Notes under the pieces: model-generated
The model's input: the letters and a program-made list of their open reading frames with translations, nothing else
What the model was told of the DNA's origin: nothing
Database searches by the model: none
Assembly (NCBI RefSeq): GCF_000203795.2
Contig: NW_006281104.1
Span: 859,322-923,321 of the forward strand
Direction of reading: 5' to 3'
Length of the DNA stretch: 64,000 nucleotides
From: Batrachochytrium dendrobatidis JAM81
Taxonomy: Eukaryota; Chytridiomycota; Chytridiomycetes; Rhizophydiales
Translations under genes and position numbers: made by a program
Part shown: in pieces, positions 24,783 through 37,582 of the stretch
How the letters are laid out: each line of letters starts with the position of its first letter
Position numbering within the stretch: the stretch's first letter is position 1

Positions 24783-26475
24783 TTATGCGCGGGTGACTTG
24801 CCACACACGAATGACATTGTCAGTGTGTCCAGAAAAGAGAGTCTGGCCATCGGCTGACCAGGCAAGAGAGATGCATTGAGGAACAGTGCTCTTCTTGCCT
24901 TGAGGGGCAAAGTCGGGCTTAAGATCAGCAACAACAGACTTGCTCTCAAGATCCCAGATTTTAATACCACTGCCACTGGCAGCACAGAGCCAGTATCGGT
25001 TGGGAGAGAACACAAGTGCGCTAATGATATCACCAGCCTCGAGAGAGTACAAGTGTTTACCATCGTTAAGATCCCACAGCATAGTCACACCATCCTTACC
25101 ACCCGAGGCACAAAGTGATCCATCAGGAGAAATTGTAATAGTGTTAATATAGCCAGTGTGACCGTAGTGGTTTGTCTTGAGTTTTCCCTTGCTAAGATCC
25201 CAGACCTAATCATACAGTCACGGTCAAGTACAATCTGATTAGCAAAATAATCTGCAAAAATCAATCAAATAAGCAGGTACAATAGTAATGGTGTATCATT
25301 TTCTATGGGTGAGTTTAGTCTCATTGGCGTAATGCCTCTGAAGTAGCAAATATGGTAATAATCATCTACAAACACTACTATTCAACAAATCTCCAACAAC
25401 CATCGTATTACCTTGACAAGTTTGTCCCATCCAGAGGAAACAATAACAGGGTTCAAGGGATTGGGAGAGAATTTGACGCAAGAGACCCACTCAGAGTGAC
25501 CATCCTCAATGATGTTGTACTTGCACTCACCAAGAGTGTTCCACAGCTTGATGGACTTGTCACGCGATCCAGAAACAATCTGACGATTGTCAGGAGAGAA
25601 TGAAACTGAAAGAACGTCGTTGGTGTGGCCAACAAACTGGCGAGTGGTCTTTCCAGTGCTCAGATCCCACAGACGGAGAGTCTTATCTATACACGGAATT
25701 TACCATGAGCCTTTTAAACAAACAGTTTTGAAACAAACTAGCATACTCCAACTCACCCCATGAGGCAGACAAAGCAAATTGGCCGTCAGATGAAATCACA
25801 ACATCAGATACAAAGTGGTTGTGTCCAGTGAGCGAGCGGTAAGGAACACCGTAGTTGGAGTCATCACGAGTCAAGCGCCAGACAATAACAGTCTTGTCTA
25901 TGGTGCAGCATCAACAATCCGTGAGATCGATATAATCAATGCCCAGATAAAAGCAAAGTTTTAGTAATCAAACAACTTGAATATAAATGGAGTTTGACAA
26001 AAAACTGGATCCAAGTCAGTAAGGATCAGTTGAAAAGTCCAATAACTGCAGTGCTGTTGCATCAAGATTAAGGAAAGCTGGCAAATCAAGAAATATGCAT
26101 GTTCATGCATGACTAGACATCCATCCATCCATCATGCATGAGTGTCTGACACATGTATGCGTGATGGATGGATGCACTCTATCTCTTGGGCCCGCCTAGC
26201 TGTACAAGACATTCATGTGAATTCTTCACAACTTGAACAGCAGTTGCAAATTCAATTCTTTGATCCAGAGTTAAAGGAACACATACCACGAGAGGCCGAG
26301 AGAATGGTGTCGGGAGACTCGGGAGAAGTTGCAATGGCAGTAACCCAATTAGTGTGGCCTGTTGTGATTAGATAGTCAGACAAAGTTATAAGAAGATTAG
26401 CAACAAACTTGATTTTAGATTCATTAAGCAGCACATACCTTTAAGTGTTCCACGAAGAACAAGAGTATCTGCCAT
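24783..26475 (-). CDS. RACK1 / Gbeta-like 40S ribosomal scaffold
   Basis: Seven-bladed WD40 protein bound to the 40S head, scaffolding kinases and translation control (yeast ASC1, fungal cpc-2). Exon 1 from ATG 26475 gives [13 protein letters not shown]. The next exon continues [20 protein letters not shown], the classic RACK1 start. Later blades carry [27 protein letters not shown] and [11 protein letters not shown] sequences. The last exon has [16 protein letters not shown] and ends [17 protein letters not shown] before TAA 24783. There are at least four introns; the one between about 25900 and 26280 is the longest and contains a strong hairpin (26122-26174). RACK1 introns host small nucleolar RNAs in some animals; I could not identify C/D or H/ACA boxes here. 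Confidence 0.93.
26122..26174. repeat. Hairpin inside RACK1 intron
   Basis: Arms 26122-26139 and 26157-26174 pair over 18 positions with one G-T wobble. The arms are built of CATC tetranucleotide units. The 17-base loop holds a further 4-bp stem (26142-26145 with 26149-26152). Confidence 0.75.
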
Positions 26476-26704
26476 GATTGCTGCTGGTTGCTGAGAGTCG
26501 AAAATAATAAAAGATCATCAAGAATAGGTCAGCACATCCATCAAAGCAAACTCGGCTCATGTGCAAACAGCAGAACACGCACCAGATAATGTGAGGGAAA
26601 AACGAATTGGCAGCAAAAGATTCTGAAAACGGTTTCTGGTTGGCAAAAACTGAAAGTAACACAACTAATCACGTGAATGTCATGTGATTTTACTTGACTA
26701 GAAT

Positions 26705-26912
26705 CTACAGTCATGTTCATGTAGAGTAGAGTTGGACTTGTCCTGCATTGACTGTCTCTTTGAAATAAAGATTGCACATTTCAGGAAATGCAGCCATACA
26801 TGTTGATCACCAGGAGAAAGACTGTTCAACTTTACCAATAATACTGCCCAATTATTTCATAAAATTGGCTGTTTATTATACGCCCTTGATGTTCCATTTT
26901 GCGTCAATACAA
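26705..26912. mobile_element. TIR element copy E, internally deleted
   Basis: A ~208-bp short version. The left end near 26705 (ACAGTCATGTTCATGTAGA) and right end near 26895-26912 (CCATTTTGCGTCAATAC) are decayed terminal repeats. Between them are the family blocks GATCACCAGGAGAAAGAC and ATTGGCTGTTTATTATA. It fills the gap between RACK1 and the I9-like gene. Confidence 0.55.
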
Positions 26913-26946
26913 CAAACTTTCCAATTCACTAATTAGTCTTGCTGAT

Positions 26947-27531
26947 ATGCATCTCTATTCTGCCACCAACCGTCTTGTTTGTCTACTGCTGGCTGTACTT
27001 GCTGGATTGGCCTTAATCAGCCCTTTGGTCACTGCACAGGCATACACTTCATCTCTTGATTATAAAACTTACTTGCTCAGCTTAAAGGATGGTGTCGGCC
27101 AGGATGGCTTGAACACTGTCGTTGAGTTTGTCCACAGCGTAGCTGGTGTTGTTTTAACTACATATGACTCTCTTCCTGGTATTATCAAAGTTGGTAAATA
27201 TAATTCGCATCTCTACTTTTCTCAAGTTTATTCTATATCACAACGATGTTGCTGATGCTTATTTGTCATCTTATCACATTTGACTCTGTAACATGGATGC
27301 CGCTGTCATTGATAAACTGTAGAGATTCCTGTAAGTACAGTCGATGCTTTGAAAGGACTAGGCCTTGTGGATGTTGAAGAAGATGCACCTGTTTATGCAT
27401 TAAATGGTTAGTCTTTTAAAAACATCGCAGCAATCAACTCGAATTACAGCCATATCCACATAAAATGGAACATTTCATATATTTATCATGCAGTGATTTC
27501 CTCTATTTTGCTTCAAATAAACAATGGTTAA
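26947..27531 (+). CDS. Secreted I9-type peptidase-inhibitor-like protein
   Basis: Three exons, 26947-27193, 27323-27406 and 27494-27531, join in phase to give 122 residues. The N-terminus has a signal peptide of about 30 residues ending VTAQA. The mature part of about 90 residues follows the layout of the inhibitor I9 fold (subtilisin propeptides): YLLSLKDGV at the first strand, a helix NTVVEFVHSV, then LPGIIKVEIP, a second helix VDALKGLGLV and the closing strand VEEDAPVYAL. No protease domain follows, so this is a standalone I9-like protein, as in fungal proteinase B inhibitors, but with a signal peptide. An inhibitor or chaperone of secreted subtilases is the likely role (inference). The upstream in-frame TTG at 26899 is not a start. 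A TIR element ends about 35 bases upstream. Confidence 0.65.
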
Positions 27532-28276
27532 ATGTCCGTTGCTTTCTTACCACAAATTGATTGCTTTAATAAATATTCTCAGTTTTTTGGTGTTGGAATT
27601 GCTCAGCGAACAACCTCATTCTTTATTATACTTGAATCATTCTCTGCAGAGTTCAAGAATCGACAATATAGTGTCTCAGTCCTCACATCATTTGTTGAAC
27701 TGCTGTATTTAGATCTTGCAGTTTTACCTTTGCATAGCCATACACTGTACGATCATCAAATTCGCTCATTACAATCCAGATATTTGTTTGAATATTGCCA
27801 ATAAAGCCTGAATACATTTCCTTGTGATGATCTGTCTGTCACTTACAAATGTTGGGTTTTGTAAGTAGTATTGTTTTCAAGGTCATTGACATTGTTGGTC
27901 GAGACATTTGCGTTGGGTAAAAGTCCACAAGTACACTTGCAGCATCTCATTGTCCAAGTGCTGATGACTACAAGGTTGATAAACCATAAATTAATGCTTG
28001 ATGTGATTTCATGACAATATATTATAGAAAGTAGATATTCATACGTAAAAGGACATGCTTGAATGATAAAGCCAAAAACCGTTTCTAAACAATAATTCAA
28101 AAGGACACAATGTTGTCCAATAGTATTGGCACCCATCAAACATGAGACTATCATGTATTTTGACACCTATTTAGTGTTCTATTTTATGTGAATAAATGCA
28201 AAGATATATTTAATTATGACTGTTGCTTATCATTCTAATATAAAAAGAAATAACTCAAAAGCATTGGTTATAGCCG
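27532..28276. other. Intergenic DNA with a TIR-element remnant
   Basis: There is no supported gene. Near 28130-28200 the sequence matches the right half of the dispersed element (TGTATTTTGACACCTATTTAGTGTT, then a decayed end TTTTATGTGAATAAA). Confidence 0.45.
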
Positions 28277-30347
28277 CTAATTTAATATAGATGAATTTCG
28301 AGCCGTGCCAGATGTAGACAAATCAAATACACCTGTACCACCCATGGCATCGATTGCAGTCATGGCATCCATAGCGTTCATCACACCATTACTTCCCACG
28401 TTTGGAAATTGCATACCTCCAATACTTGCCAGCTGAGAGATGGCAGCTTCAAGTACTGCTGCATGCTCTCCATCCATTTGAATAGGTGCGTCATAGCAAG
28501 AGCTTGTAGTTCGTGTTGTATGTCTTTTTAGCGCGTCCTACAAGTGCAATTGTATTAAAAAGTATCATACATGTTAGCACTGGTTCACTTGCAAGGTATT
28601 AGGATATTGACGCACTGTTACACTAGCGCAAACGTATATAAACCAAAATCTCATTTTATCAACTCACCAATCGCGAAAATGTTTTGCAACAACGCAAACA
28701 TTGGAAAGGTCGGTGAACAGAATGAACGCTTTGCTGATGTCGTTTTAAATCATGAACACGATTAAAGCAAGCGTGACATGAATCGCATCGAAATGTTCTA
28801 GGTCGATGTGATTTAGCATGAGATCGAAGCTTGATGTTTGACGGAAATATCTTGTTGCATCCAGGATGCGTGCATATAAATGGTCCAGACTTTCCACGCT
28901 GTGGTTCATCTACTGTTAAATGATTCTGTGTTTTTGGCTGGATATGATTGGTTTCATTAGTTCCAGATGCAATGATTTGGTCAGGTATATTTAAAGTCTG
29001 TTTCAACAAAAACATTTCGTGTTGCTTGGGTTTTTTATGAGAAACTTTGGGAGATCTGTTTGAAGCGGTGTTTTGAGTATTCTGATGATGGCTTGATGAT
29101 GCAATAGGCATGTTGCCTAAATCCTGTTGATGCTTCATGTCATGTGTGTATGGGTCATCATTTAAAGATGGCATGTTGAAATTACCAAGTGGTAAAGAAA
29201 TGGATGGCATGGACGGTGTACCATGATGCATAAAAGAGTGGGGTGCAAATACATCCATGCCAGATGTATGAAACATCATTTTAGGAGAAACTAAAGGCGC
29301 GCCAGAGTACTGGGGAAGAGGTGCACTTTTTGGCATATGATGGTTTGGAAGGCCTATAGTCATGAGTTGCAATTGAGTATCAGAGCTTCCTGACATGGGT
29401 CCACCAGGCATATCAGAAAGCACCAAATTATGCATAGAGTCTTGTCCTTGAGCATGCATTGTAGCGTGTTCCAAATCTCGGAGAAACGTGTCATTATTTA
29501 GTTGTGAGAGAATGTCTGTGTTTGTATGCATTCCTAAAGCGCCTATTCCTACTTCTGTTGGATTAACATTTTGCATCATATGCATATATATTGGGTCATC
29601 TAGTAGCTCCATCACTGGCTGTTGATCTTTAAATGCAAAGGAAATTGGGTTTGAATCTGACCCTTTTGTAGTGTGATGAGCAAGGATCTGATCAAAATAG
29701 CCATCATTGGAAGCTGCTTGAAACATCATTGGATCTGGACTTGTAATAGAAATGGCCGATAAAATTGGATGCTGATATGAATTAGACAGCATCAGTCCAG
29801 AAGTGGGAGGCTTTGATGATCCGCTGTGATCTGTGTTTGAAAAAACAGGAATATTAAGATAACTTAGTAGGCTTTTTGGAATAGTATCGTGCTGAAGAGC
29901 CGATAATGGTGGAGTGAGTAATGTCGATGTAAATGTCGCGTCGGTAGTATTGCCATCGCTCTGTCCAACATGGGCGGAATGAAAGGTATCTGAAAATAGT
30001 TTTTCAAGTTCAATGTGGTGCTGATTGTTGCTAGCGTCCACTTGATGGAGAAAATCAGTATTTTTTGAAGAAACTCGTGGCGATGGTCCAGCTGAAAGTG
30101 GAGCACTCGAATTCGAATTTCCAGATGTTCCCGAATTAGGGTAGACAGGATTTGGGGATACTGGAGATTGCAGCAAAGTATTGGGATTGGCCATGGCTGG
30201 ATGGAGAAACTGATGTTGTGGCTGATGATGCTTTACTTTGTCTTGATCCAAATCATGTTGCAGACTTTTGAGCTGGAGTTGCTGTTTTGGAGGCTGTGAG
30301 TGAGTTGTGCTCAAACTAGGTTGCACGCTCCAATCGCTTTCACTCAT
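28277..30347 (-). CDS. C2H2 zinc-finger transcription factor
   Basis: Two exons, 28668-30347 and 28277-28537, join in phase 0 for 646 residues. The first ATG is 30347; an in-frame TTG five codons earlier is not a start. Residues 1 to about 480 are Gln/Ser/His/Met-rich and disordered, typical of an activation region. Three tandem fingers follow: CTHPGCNKIFPS...HAKSH, CDSCHACFN...HQQSVH, and CLRCCKTFSRLDALKRH. The intron splits the third finger, and its final histidine is absent (TTR follows instead). The remaining ~75 residues contain a short run of MNAMDAMTAIDAMGG repeats. The arrangement recalls fungal Crz1/Msn2-type regulators, but orthology cannot be claimed from this. It is nuclear by inference. 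Confidence 0.8.
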
Positions 30348-30865
30348 TGCAATCGGTTTCAAGTTACTAACAAGATACTTTATCAGCGTAATAGATTCAA
30401 CTGAGCTTGTTGGTCGCTTTGAATCAGGTGTGAAAGTATCCCAGGTACCCGAATACTGGCTCTAATAGTACGAGATGCTCTTGCACTAGATGATGTGTAA
30501 CCCCAAAGAAAACTGTTACTTGACTAAAAATATTGATCCAAAAACTTTTCATGGAGTGGCATTAACGCTAATAAATAGGATGGATGCACACATGGGGTGG
30601 AGTTGAAGCGTGGCTGCTCATCGCGTGTGGGGAAATTTGGACACATCGTCCAACTAGCTAAACAGGTGTGGATGTAAGAATCGGACACTAGATTTAGATG
30701 GCGCCTTTGGGTTCCACCCCTATCTCAATATCAAGTAGTTGTAGGCAAACCAAATCCAATTTAATTGACAAGCATGCCAGATGTTGTCATTGCAAGTCAT
30801 ATCATCACTGCTTTATGGTAGACTCGAGCTTGCTCTACGTGTAATTCAATCATCTATTCAAACAT

Positions 30866-31298
30866 TGCAGCTGTATTCACGTAAAAAAACACTTGTATTG
30901 GTTTTGCTTTGGAATATACAATGATCAAATATTCCTTGTGCACAGCGACCATCATACGATGCTCAAATGATTCTTTCTCCTGATTTAGCATAACCACACA
31001 TTCTACAATCGCTAAATTCGAAACTAGATCCATACATTGCAATCCAAATATTGAGTTGTATTTTCAGACTCTATAGACTCCACTTTGTTGTATCCTAAAA
31101 ACCCATTTGTTTGCACTCCAGTTCAAGAGAACACGGATTGAAGTATCGGGAATGCAACTGTTGTTTCCATGCCAATCACCGAAAAAATATTATCCAATTA
31201 TAGAGTTCAAAGAACACAATCTTGACCAGTATACTGATACTCACCATTTCATGAGATCGATATCTTTAGTGATTCATTTTACGCGAATACGGCTGTAA
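30866..31298. mobile_element. TIR element copy B (best preserved)
   Basis: Left end at 30866-30890 (GCAGCTGTATTCACGTAAAA) and right end at 31277-31297 (TTTTACGCGAATACGGCTGTA) are inverted repeats. Internal blocks match copies C, D and F: TTTTGCTTTGGAATA, a CATCATACGATG core, AATGCAACTGTTGTTTCCAT and CCATTTCATGAGAT. It is about 430 bp with no coding capacity. It lies between the zinc-finger gene and VPS51 in a 1.2-kb spacer. Confidence 0.75.
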
Positions 31299-31579
31299 TT
31301 ACAATAAACTAGTATCAACACTTTTATTTATTTTGTGATTTTAGCTACCAGTCGTATTTAGATAAAACTCAATGATAAAACAAGAGTAAAAGAAAATAAT
31401 CAAGTGTTTTGATATTGCTAGAATTGGCGTTCGGCCAGGATACTGCACACGCCTTACAAACCATCAACATTGGCTTAGATATGCTGTGGTGAATGTCTAC
31501 CTGTCAAATTATTACAGTTTGATATATGATCTACCAAATCTAGCAGCTGGATATTAAAATATTCAATAATTCACTCCAT

Positions 31580-34500
31580 TTATTTAATGAAAAGACTAAT
31601 GACCTTGTCAATAACCTGTACAAAGTGTACAAAAATTAGCTACTATAATCAACAGCACCCATTGTCACAAATCATATAGGACAAACATACCAAAGAGTCT
31701 AATACAATTGGATCAAGACATCGCTGTGATGCATTATGAATACAGGTATCTAGTAATGATGTCAGCAGACGCTCATCTTTGATATGACACCAGTATTGAG
31801 TGCGTAAATAGGCAACATCCACTTGAATCTGTTGAAATGCTGGTCCGGGCAAAACAGATACCCTCACTTGCTCAGTTAGACACTATGATATAAAACCATG
31901 TATTAAATAAACACGTCTCAACTCCAAAATGACATGAAAAGGTAGTTGGATGTGCATCACAGATTGAAACCAAATCAAATTTCAGCAGATAAAATATAAT
32001 CATTTAGAAAATCTACCTTGATTATCATTTTAGCGAGAGCGCTCATCACTGCGCTGCGACTAAACTCAATAACAGATGGCAAATACTCAACGCGCTCTTC
32101 AAATAACTTGTCTATGTCGTTTAACAAGGATTCAAATCGCTCTGGGGTACGAGCAGGCACATTGCTAGCAGCAGAAAATTGTGCAAAAGGTGCATGCCGT
32201 ACTATTGTAGTTGGGCGTGTTAAGTTATTTCCATTTCCTCCAGATCCTAATCCATATGCACCATTGGTGCTGCCTGTAGAAGCCATAGATGAAGCATATC
32301 GTAATGTGGCAGTAGGCCGACCAGAAATACCAAGACTGATATTGCTTCCACCACTACTTGCTAACGTATTGGCTGATGATCCTCCATTGGAAATCATTGC
32401 AGATCCAGAATTTCTCAACCCAGGAAAATTGGTTCGAGCTCTTTTAGTTGTCTCCACTGTAAAGTTGCGGTGGTATAGGTTCAATCACAGTAACCCACAA
32501 AATTAAAGTGTCAAAAATAATACAATTATAAAAAATCAGTCATCAGTAAAAAGCGTCCAAAGTCCCCATTAAACAAATATATTCCATTCTTACATGATCG
32601 TCGTCGCGAGTCGCCTGTAGACTCTTCATCTATGCTGCTTTTAACATCGCGTTGAATGTTTTGAAGCTCGATCGATAACTCAAGCCATATCTTTGAAACA
32701 CTGCGAATTGGAACATCGACAGCCCCACGTAAAAGATCGTCCATGTATTTTTTGATTCTGTTTGTGATACCGCATACATGAATCTGCACATATCGCAGTA
32801 GTAGGCTCTGAGAGGTGCGGCGATATGTGCTAGCAATCTCATGTGCTTTGGACATAAGATCTTGATCTAAAGTAATTGTAGGTGAGCTAACATCACTTTT
32901 TTGAGAACGAACAGAAGATTTGGATGGACTCGATGCTCCACTACGATCATTCGCAACATCGTGCGGCGATCCAGCCATTAGTATTCTTTCAGCATACATA
33001 GAGAATACAGACTCAATCGATCCCTTTGACCATTCCAATGCCAGTCTTGATAAAATCAGAATACGCATAGGTTCAGTAACAGTTTTTGAAGTTTGTAGCG
33101 TTGATAACGGCACTACAGTGGCATCATGCTCTGCAGAAAACCGTAGATCGGCTGAAGTTTCCCGAAGCATGTCGTTTCCTAAATCTGTCCAAAACACCAG
33201 GAGGGTATCTCGAATTTGTTTGGCAATTACATCCACTTTGCTTCCAACTTGCTGAGATGGTTCTGGAAAAATAAAGTTTTCCAAAATAGGCAATGCGTGC
33301 GCAATCAAAGTTTCCTTTATCCAGCTGGTGATATAACGCACAGTAGTAAAAACATCTACTTGAGAAGTAATCTGAACCTCTTTCCATCGGACTAATTGTG
33401 CATCAAATTTACATTTCAAACATAGCAGTTAAAAGCCATTCAAGTGCACTGACAAAATCTTTAGGCTTTAACTGACAATAAAGCCACGATTGAAATCAAA
33501 AGTTACGTACCAGAAAACTCCTGCCTGACTTTTCCAAAAACTCCAAAAATGATTTTGTTTAGAATAAAAATAGACATTTCATCCAATCGTGAGTTCATAC
33601 TAGCTGATAATGAGGATAGTACTCGAGTTGATTTGAGTCCATCAGCTCCAAAAGGCAATGCTAAAGAAGGCTCACTAATAGCCTCTATTTTGGTAATGTC
33701 AGTGCGAATTGTAGCAAGAATCTCAACATACAATGTTGGCAATGCGCGCGAAATATCGTTTGGAAGCTGCAATAGAGTTTCAACCAAACTAAAATATGCG
33801 CTTTGTGTCTGCTCGATAAAAAGAAAAAGCAACCTTCGAGCCTCTTCTCGGTCTTCTTGAGACATCTGAGCCATATTTAAACTTGCTTTAAGCAAAGCAG
33901 TTGATTGGTCATTGATTGGCGCTGATCGACTATCTGCTAATACAGATTGTCGAATATTTAACGAATCTCTAGTTTGACTAGATAAAGGAAAATTTGCTGG
34001 TGTTTCATACTGACGCAGAAAATAAACATCAAAGCTATCTACAAATATACAAAGTTCACCAAGAAACCATGTGTTGAACTTGGAGATGAGACCAATTGTA
34101 ATATTGGTTTCTGATGATGGCTGATTTGACAAAGCAGATTCAGAGACCTGCAAAGTGGTTCGAGCAGTTGGCAATGCATGTCCCATTTGGGAGTTGGAAA
34201 GTTCAATCAGAGGAGCAGATTCCAACTTGAATTTCTTATTGAATTGAATAGATACTCTAAGATTTTGATAGTAATAAACATGCTTAACAATATAATAATG
34301 AAAAATCAAAGCCAAATTTAAACAAGATCAGTTCAAACTACCTTGAGATGTATTCCTTGGCCAAGTCCAGCGGTAATGACGACCCCAATCCAATCATTAG
34401 TCCAACATTCTCTGTTATTTGATGTATACTAGCCTAATAATAATATATAATTAGTATCGATCAATCAACTCATCCACAAAAGTATACTGGCAATCCATCC

Positions 34501-35916
34501 GTCGCAAATGGAATCATGGGTCATTCAGATATAATCAAGCACCAAAGTAATTACCTTGTCGGCTTCAAACTTTTCACGGACACGACGTCCAACATCAGCT
34601 ATAATCAATGCGCATTCCTCTTCTATCTGTCTAAAGATCTGCATGTGCTTATAGTGAGTCAAGAGTCTTCCTGTTTTAGCATAGTAAGCTACTGCTTGAG
34701 AATATTGTTTCGCTTTAACACACTCAGTCAACTTATTTGGCAACTCGAATAAAAAGTTGAGCTATTCAAAGAGTTGAATCAACATCGTATTTGCATTTAA
34801 ATTAGAAAGCATGGTTATTGTTAATAAACTCGGTCAAAAGATACAAACCAATTTTATCATCACACACCTTTTTAATCAGATTATGAACTCCGCTTAGTTG
34901 ATGGATCTTGGCTCTTTGTGGTGCCAATGTAGCATGAATATTTTCGGCGGATCCAGTGATTGCACCAATTCTTTTTTCCAACAGTGAGATCTGTGTTTCC
35001 ATTTCTTCGGCATTGACTTTCATCTTTTCAAGTAAACAAGAATGTTTAGTACAGTCAACCAATTAAACTATTTGGGTATATCGTATGAATAAAACACGAT
35101 ACAAGACTACTAGAGCTTTGTAGATTCGAGCCAGCAATGGAAACAGACATCACCACATTTATTAAACTCACCTTTCGAATAGTATCTGTGGCCGAAATAA
35201 ATTTGCTATAATTTTCATATACAAGGGTTTTCATACTTCCATCTAGGTCCTTGATTTCTAGACAAATATACAAGATTTAAGCACGAAACGAGTTTTCATT
35301 GTTGGATTTGAAGAGTAGACAACCATTCGAGTTTTTCCAGAGGTACATTATTGAATCAGATCCACTCACCCGACACAAGCTGGTTGTCTTTTTTAATGAG
35401 TTCTGGAAGCGTCATTTCCTTGAGCATTTTGTTTAATGCAAGCTCAGGATGGTAAGCCTCGGAATCTATAGCAGTGAGTTGGCATAATAAACATGTTGGT
35501 ACTGGATAGCATTTATCGACATATTATATATTCCATTCGATATGGATGATTCATAGCAATGTGGATTTCAAACATTGACTATTTCATGCTAAACTTGGTG
35601 TTGGATCGTACACTTCGAGTCCATTTCACATACCATTATCAATTGGGTCTGCTCTCTTTGGAAACAACTCTGTAGCAACAGACATGGGCGAGGTTGCATC
35701 ACTCTGAATCTGGGCACTAGTAGTGCTGGAGACCGCAGCACTCTTTTCTGTTACTGTACTTTCAGCTAAACCATAATAGTCCTTTAGCAAGTCACGACGG
35801 CCTTTTCGCGAAGGCTGAGAAGGTCGTGGGCTGGAACTTGCGCTATCTCTAACAGGAGTGCCTATCAAAGGGGATGCAGGATGATGCGTCGTATCGGGTG
35901 TAGCAAGCAATGACAT
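31580..35916 (-). CDS. VPS51: VPS51-like subunit of GARP/EARP tethering complexes
   Basis: Tethers endosome-derived vesicles to the trans-Golgi network. The N-terminal exon carries [14 protein letters not shown], the family hallmark. Following exons give [52 protein letters not shown], and then [19 protein letters not shown], typical of Vps51 coiled coil. The middle exons are helical (CATCHR-like) with [15 protein letters not shown]. The final coding exon is short: after DPIVLDSL a gtatgt donor joins [11 protein letters not shown] and stop TAA at 31580-31582, beyond where the preceding open frame ends. About ten introns are needed. The protein is near 950-1000 residues, within the family range. 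Its partner subunits are not in this window. Confidence 0.85.
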
Positions 35917-36165
35917 TGTCGCAGTCTAGTGAATCTGGTTATAAAGCTGGACTGAATGTGATGTTGATTATACAAAATACAACCCAATTCAATACTGGAG
36001 TTGGCTCGAAATCGGCAATCTGGAAGGCTTGGATAGATGGCAAAGCCTTGAAATTTATATTTCATTCAAATCACAGTCGGTTAGTGCTGCAGGTCGATGC
36101 AATTCACTCCAGATAATATATTTTAAACACATTTTGAATGCATTCAAATCTCTGTTTAGAATAAA

Positions 36166-37519
36166 CTATTTTTTATTGAGTGAAAATTTGATACTACCAA
36201 CTGGTTTTTTAGAACCAAATCCAAACGCTATTGGTTTTTTGGATTGGTTTTGTACAGGTTCAGTGTCTTGATGCTGATTAGAATCAAGAATAATATTATT
36301 TTTTGAGTCGCATGGCTGATTCGCATCCATGTCCACACAAGGTATTGGCTTTAAAGGGTTGGATTCGGCTCGATGCATCATTGCTTGTTGTAGTCGATTG
36401 ACTTCCCTTTGTTCTCGTATAGATTCTTTGTCCTCTTTGTTAGTCTTGCGCTGTCCAAGCAATCCACTCCGTTTCGATAATTCCTGCATCTCCTTGAATC
36501 GCTAAATTGAAGAATTCGAGTGTTAAATTATCGAGCATGTAGATCTATGACAAACAACCTGACAAACCTTGCGATGATTATGATCGTATGATGACAAATG
36601 CGTCTCGTACTCGCTAATCTTGGTGTATTGTTTGTCACATAAAGCACAATAGAATGCAGACTGTGCAGTCTTTATTTCTTCCTTGATAAGCTCCATTTTT
36701 AAAACTTTGGCCTTTCAAAAAACACCGTATTCAGTATGAGCAAGAAAGATGACAGGCAGTCGATCCATTTCAGATGTTGTAGCCAGATTTGAATTGAACA
36801 TTGTAGATATTCCAAGCAAGGAAATTAACCAAAGATAAAACATTGAGATATGTAGAACTGTCACTTGTATAAGACAATAAGAAATCATGACCAACAATAT
36901 AAATACTGATTCTGGTTATGAAATCCTATTAACGGATCAACATTGTTTATGCCAATATATAACAATGGATTGCCAGTAATTACCTCTCGTTCCAGTTTAG
37001 CTTGTTCTGTTTCTGTCGCAATCTTTTCGGTTGTCGAGATTTTGTGTCTGGAAGTGGATGCCGAGTGAAGTAATTGCATCTGTTCTGCCTTGCCTAATCC
37101 AAGTGTATCTCCCTTGTTTCCAATAGGAACTGGCTCCAATCTTCCTACAGTCACACATCAACTGACTTAGAATTCATAATGCTCAAAAAGAATTAACAAC
37201 CTGCAGACACAATCCTTCAAAACTCGAGTTATCCAGCAGATCTACATGTATGAATGCACCTACCTGAGCCACCAATACCAAGTCCTGTGCCTTGCTTCCA
37301 ACCCATTTTAAGAAGAAGCTTGAAGCCTTTATTGTGAGATGGAATGGGCACTGTCAAGCTGGATTGCTCAAAATCATCGTCATCATCCGAGTATAGTGGA
37401 CACGAATCAATTTTATCTATAGCCATGTCCTCAAGAAAACCATCATGCGCTACAGGCTGTTGTATTACAATAACCTTGTTTTCTAGTAATGTAGTGTCCG
37501 CATACCCCAGACCTTGCAT
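36166..37519 (-). CDS. G-patch and C2H2 zinc-finger protein (GPATCH8-like)
   Basis: Exon 1 from ATG 37519 has an acidic run followed by a G-patch: GFKLLLKMGWKQGTGLGIGGS, continuing across an intron into GRLEPVPIGNKGDTLGLGK. A coiled, charged segment follows. Another exon encodes a JAZ-type C2H2 finger, FYCALCDKQYTKISEYETHL then SSYDHNHRKRFKEM, with C-x2-C and H-x5-H spacing. The C-terminus (SKKPIAFGFGSKKPVGSIKF) resembles the conserved tail of GPATCH8-like proteins. G-patches activate DEAH-box helicases, so a nuclear RNA-processing role is likely. The chosen start is the first ATG of the open frame; an upstream exon cannot be excluded. Confidence 0.75.
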
Positions 37520-37582
37520 TTGTGCAGCAGTTTGGTCCAGACTTGTCTACAATCGTATTCACACAAAATGAAATATCAAGAC

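Noticed and set aside
31649..31867. VPS51 ending at 31649
   Set aside because: A good donor after DPIVLDSL and an acceptor near 31615 add [11 protein letters not shown] before a stop at 31580, a more natural end.
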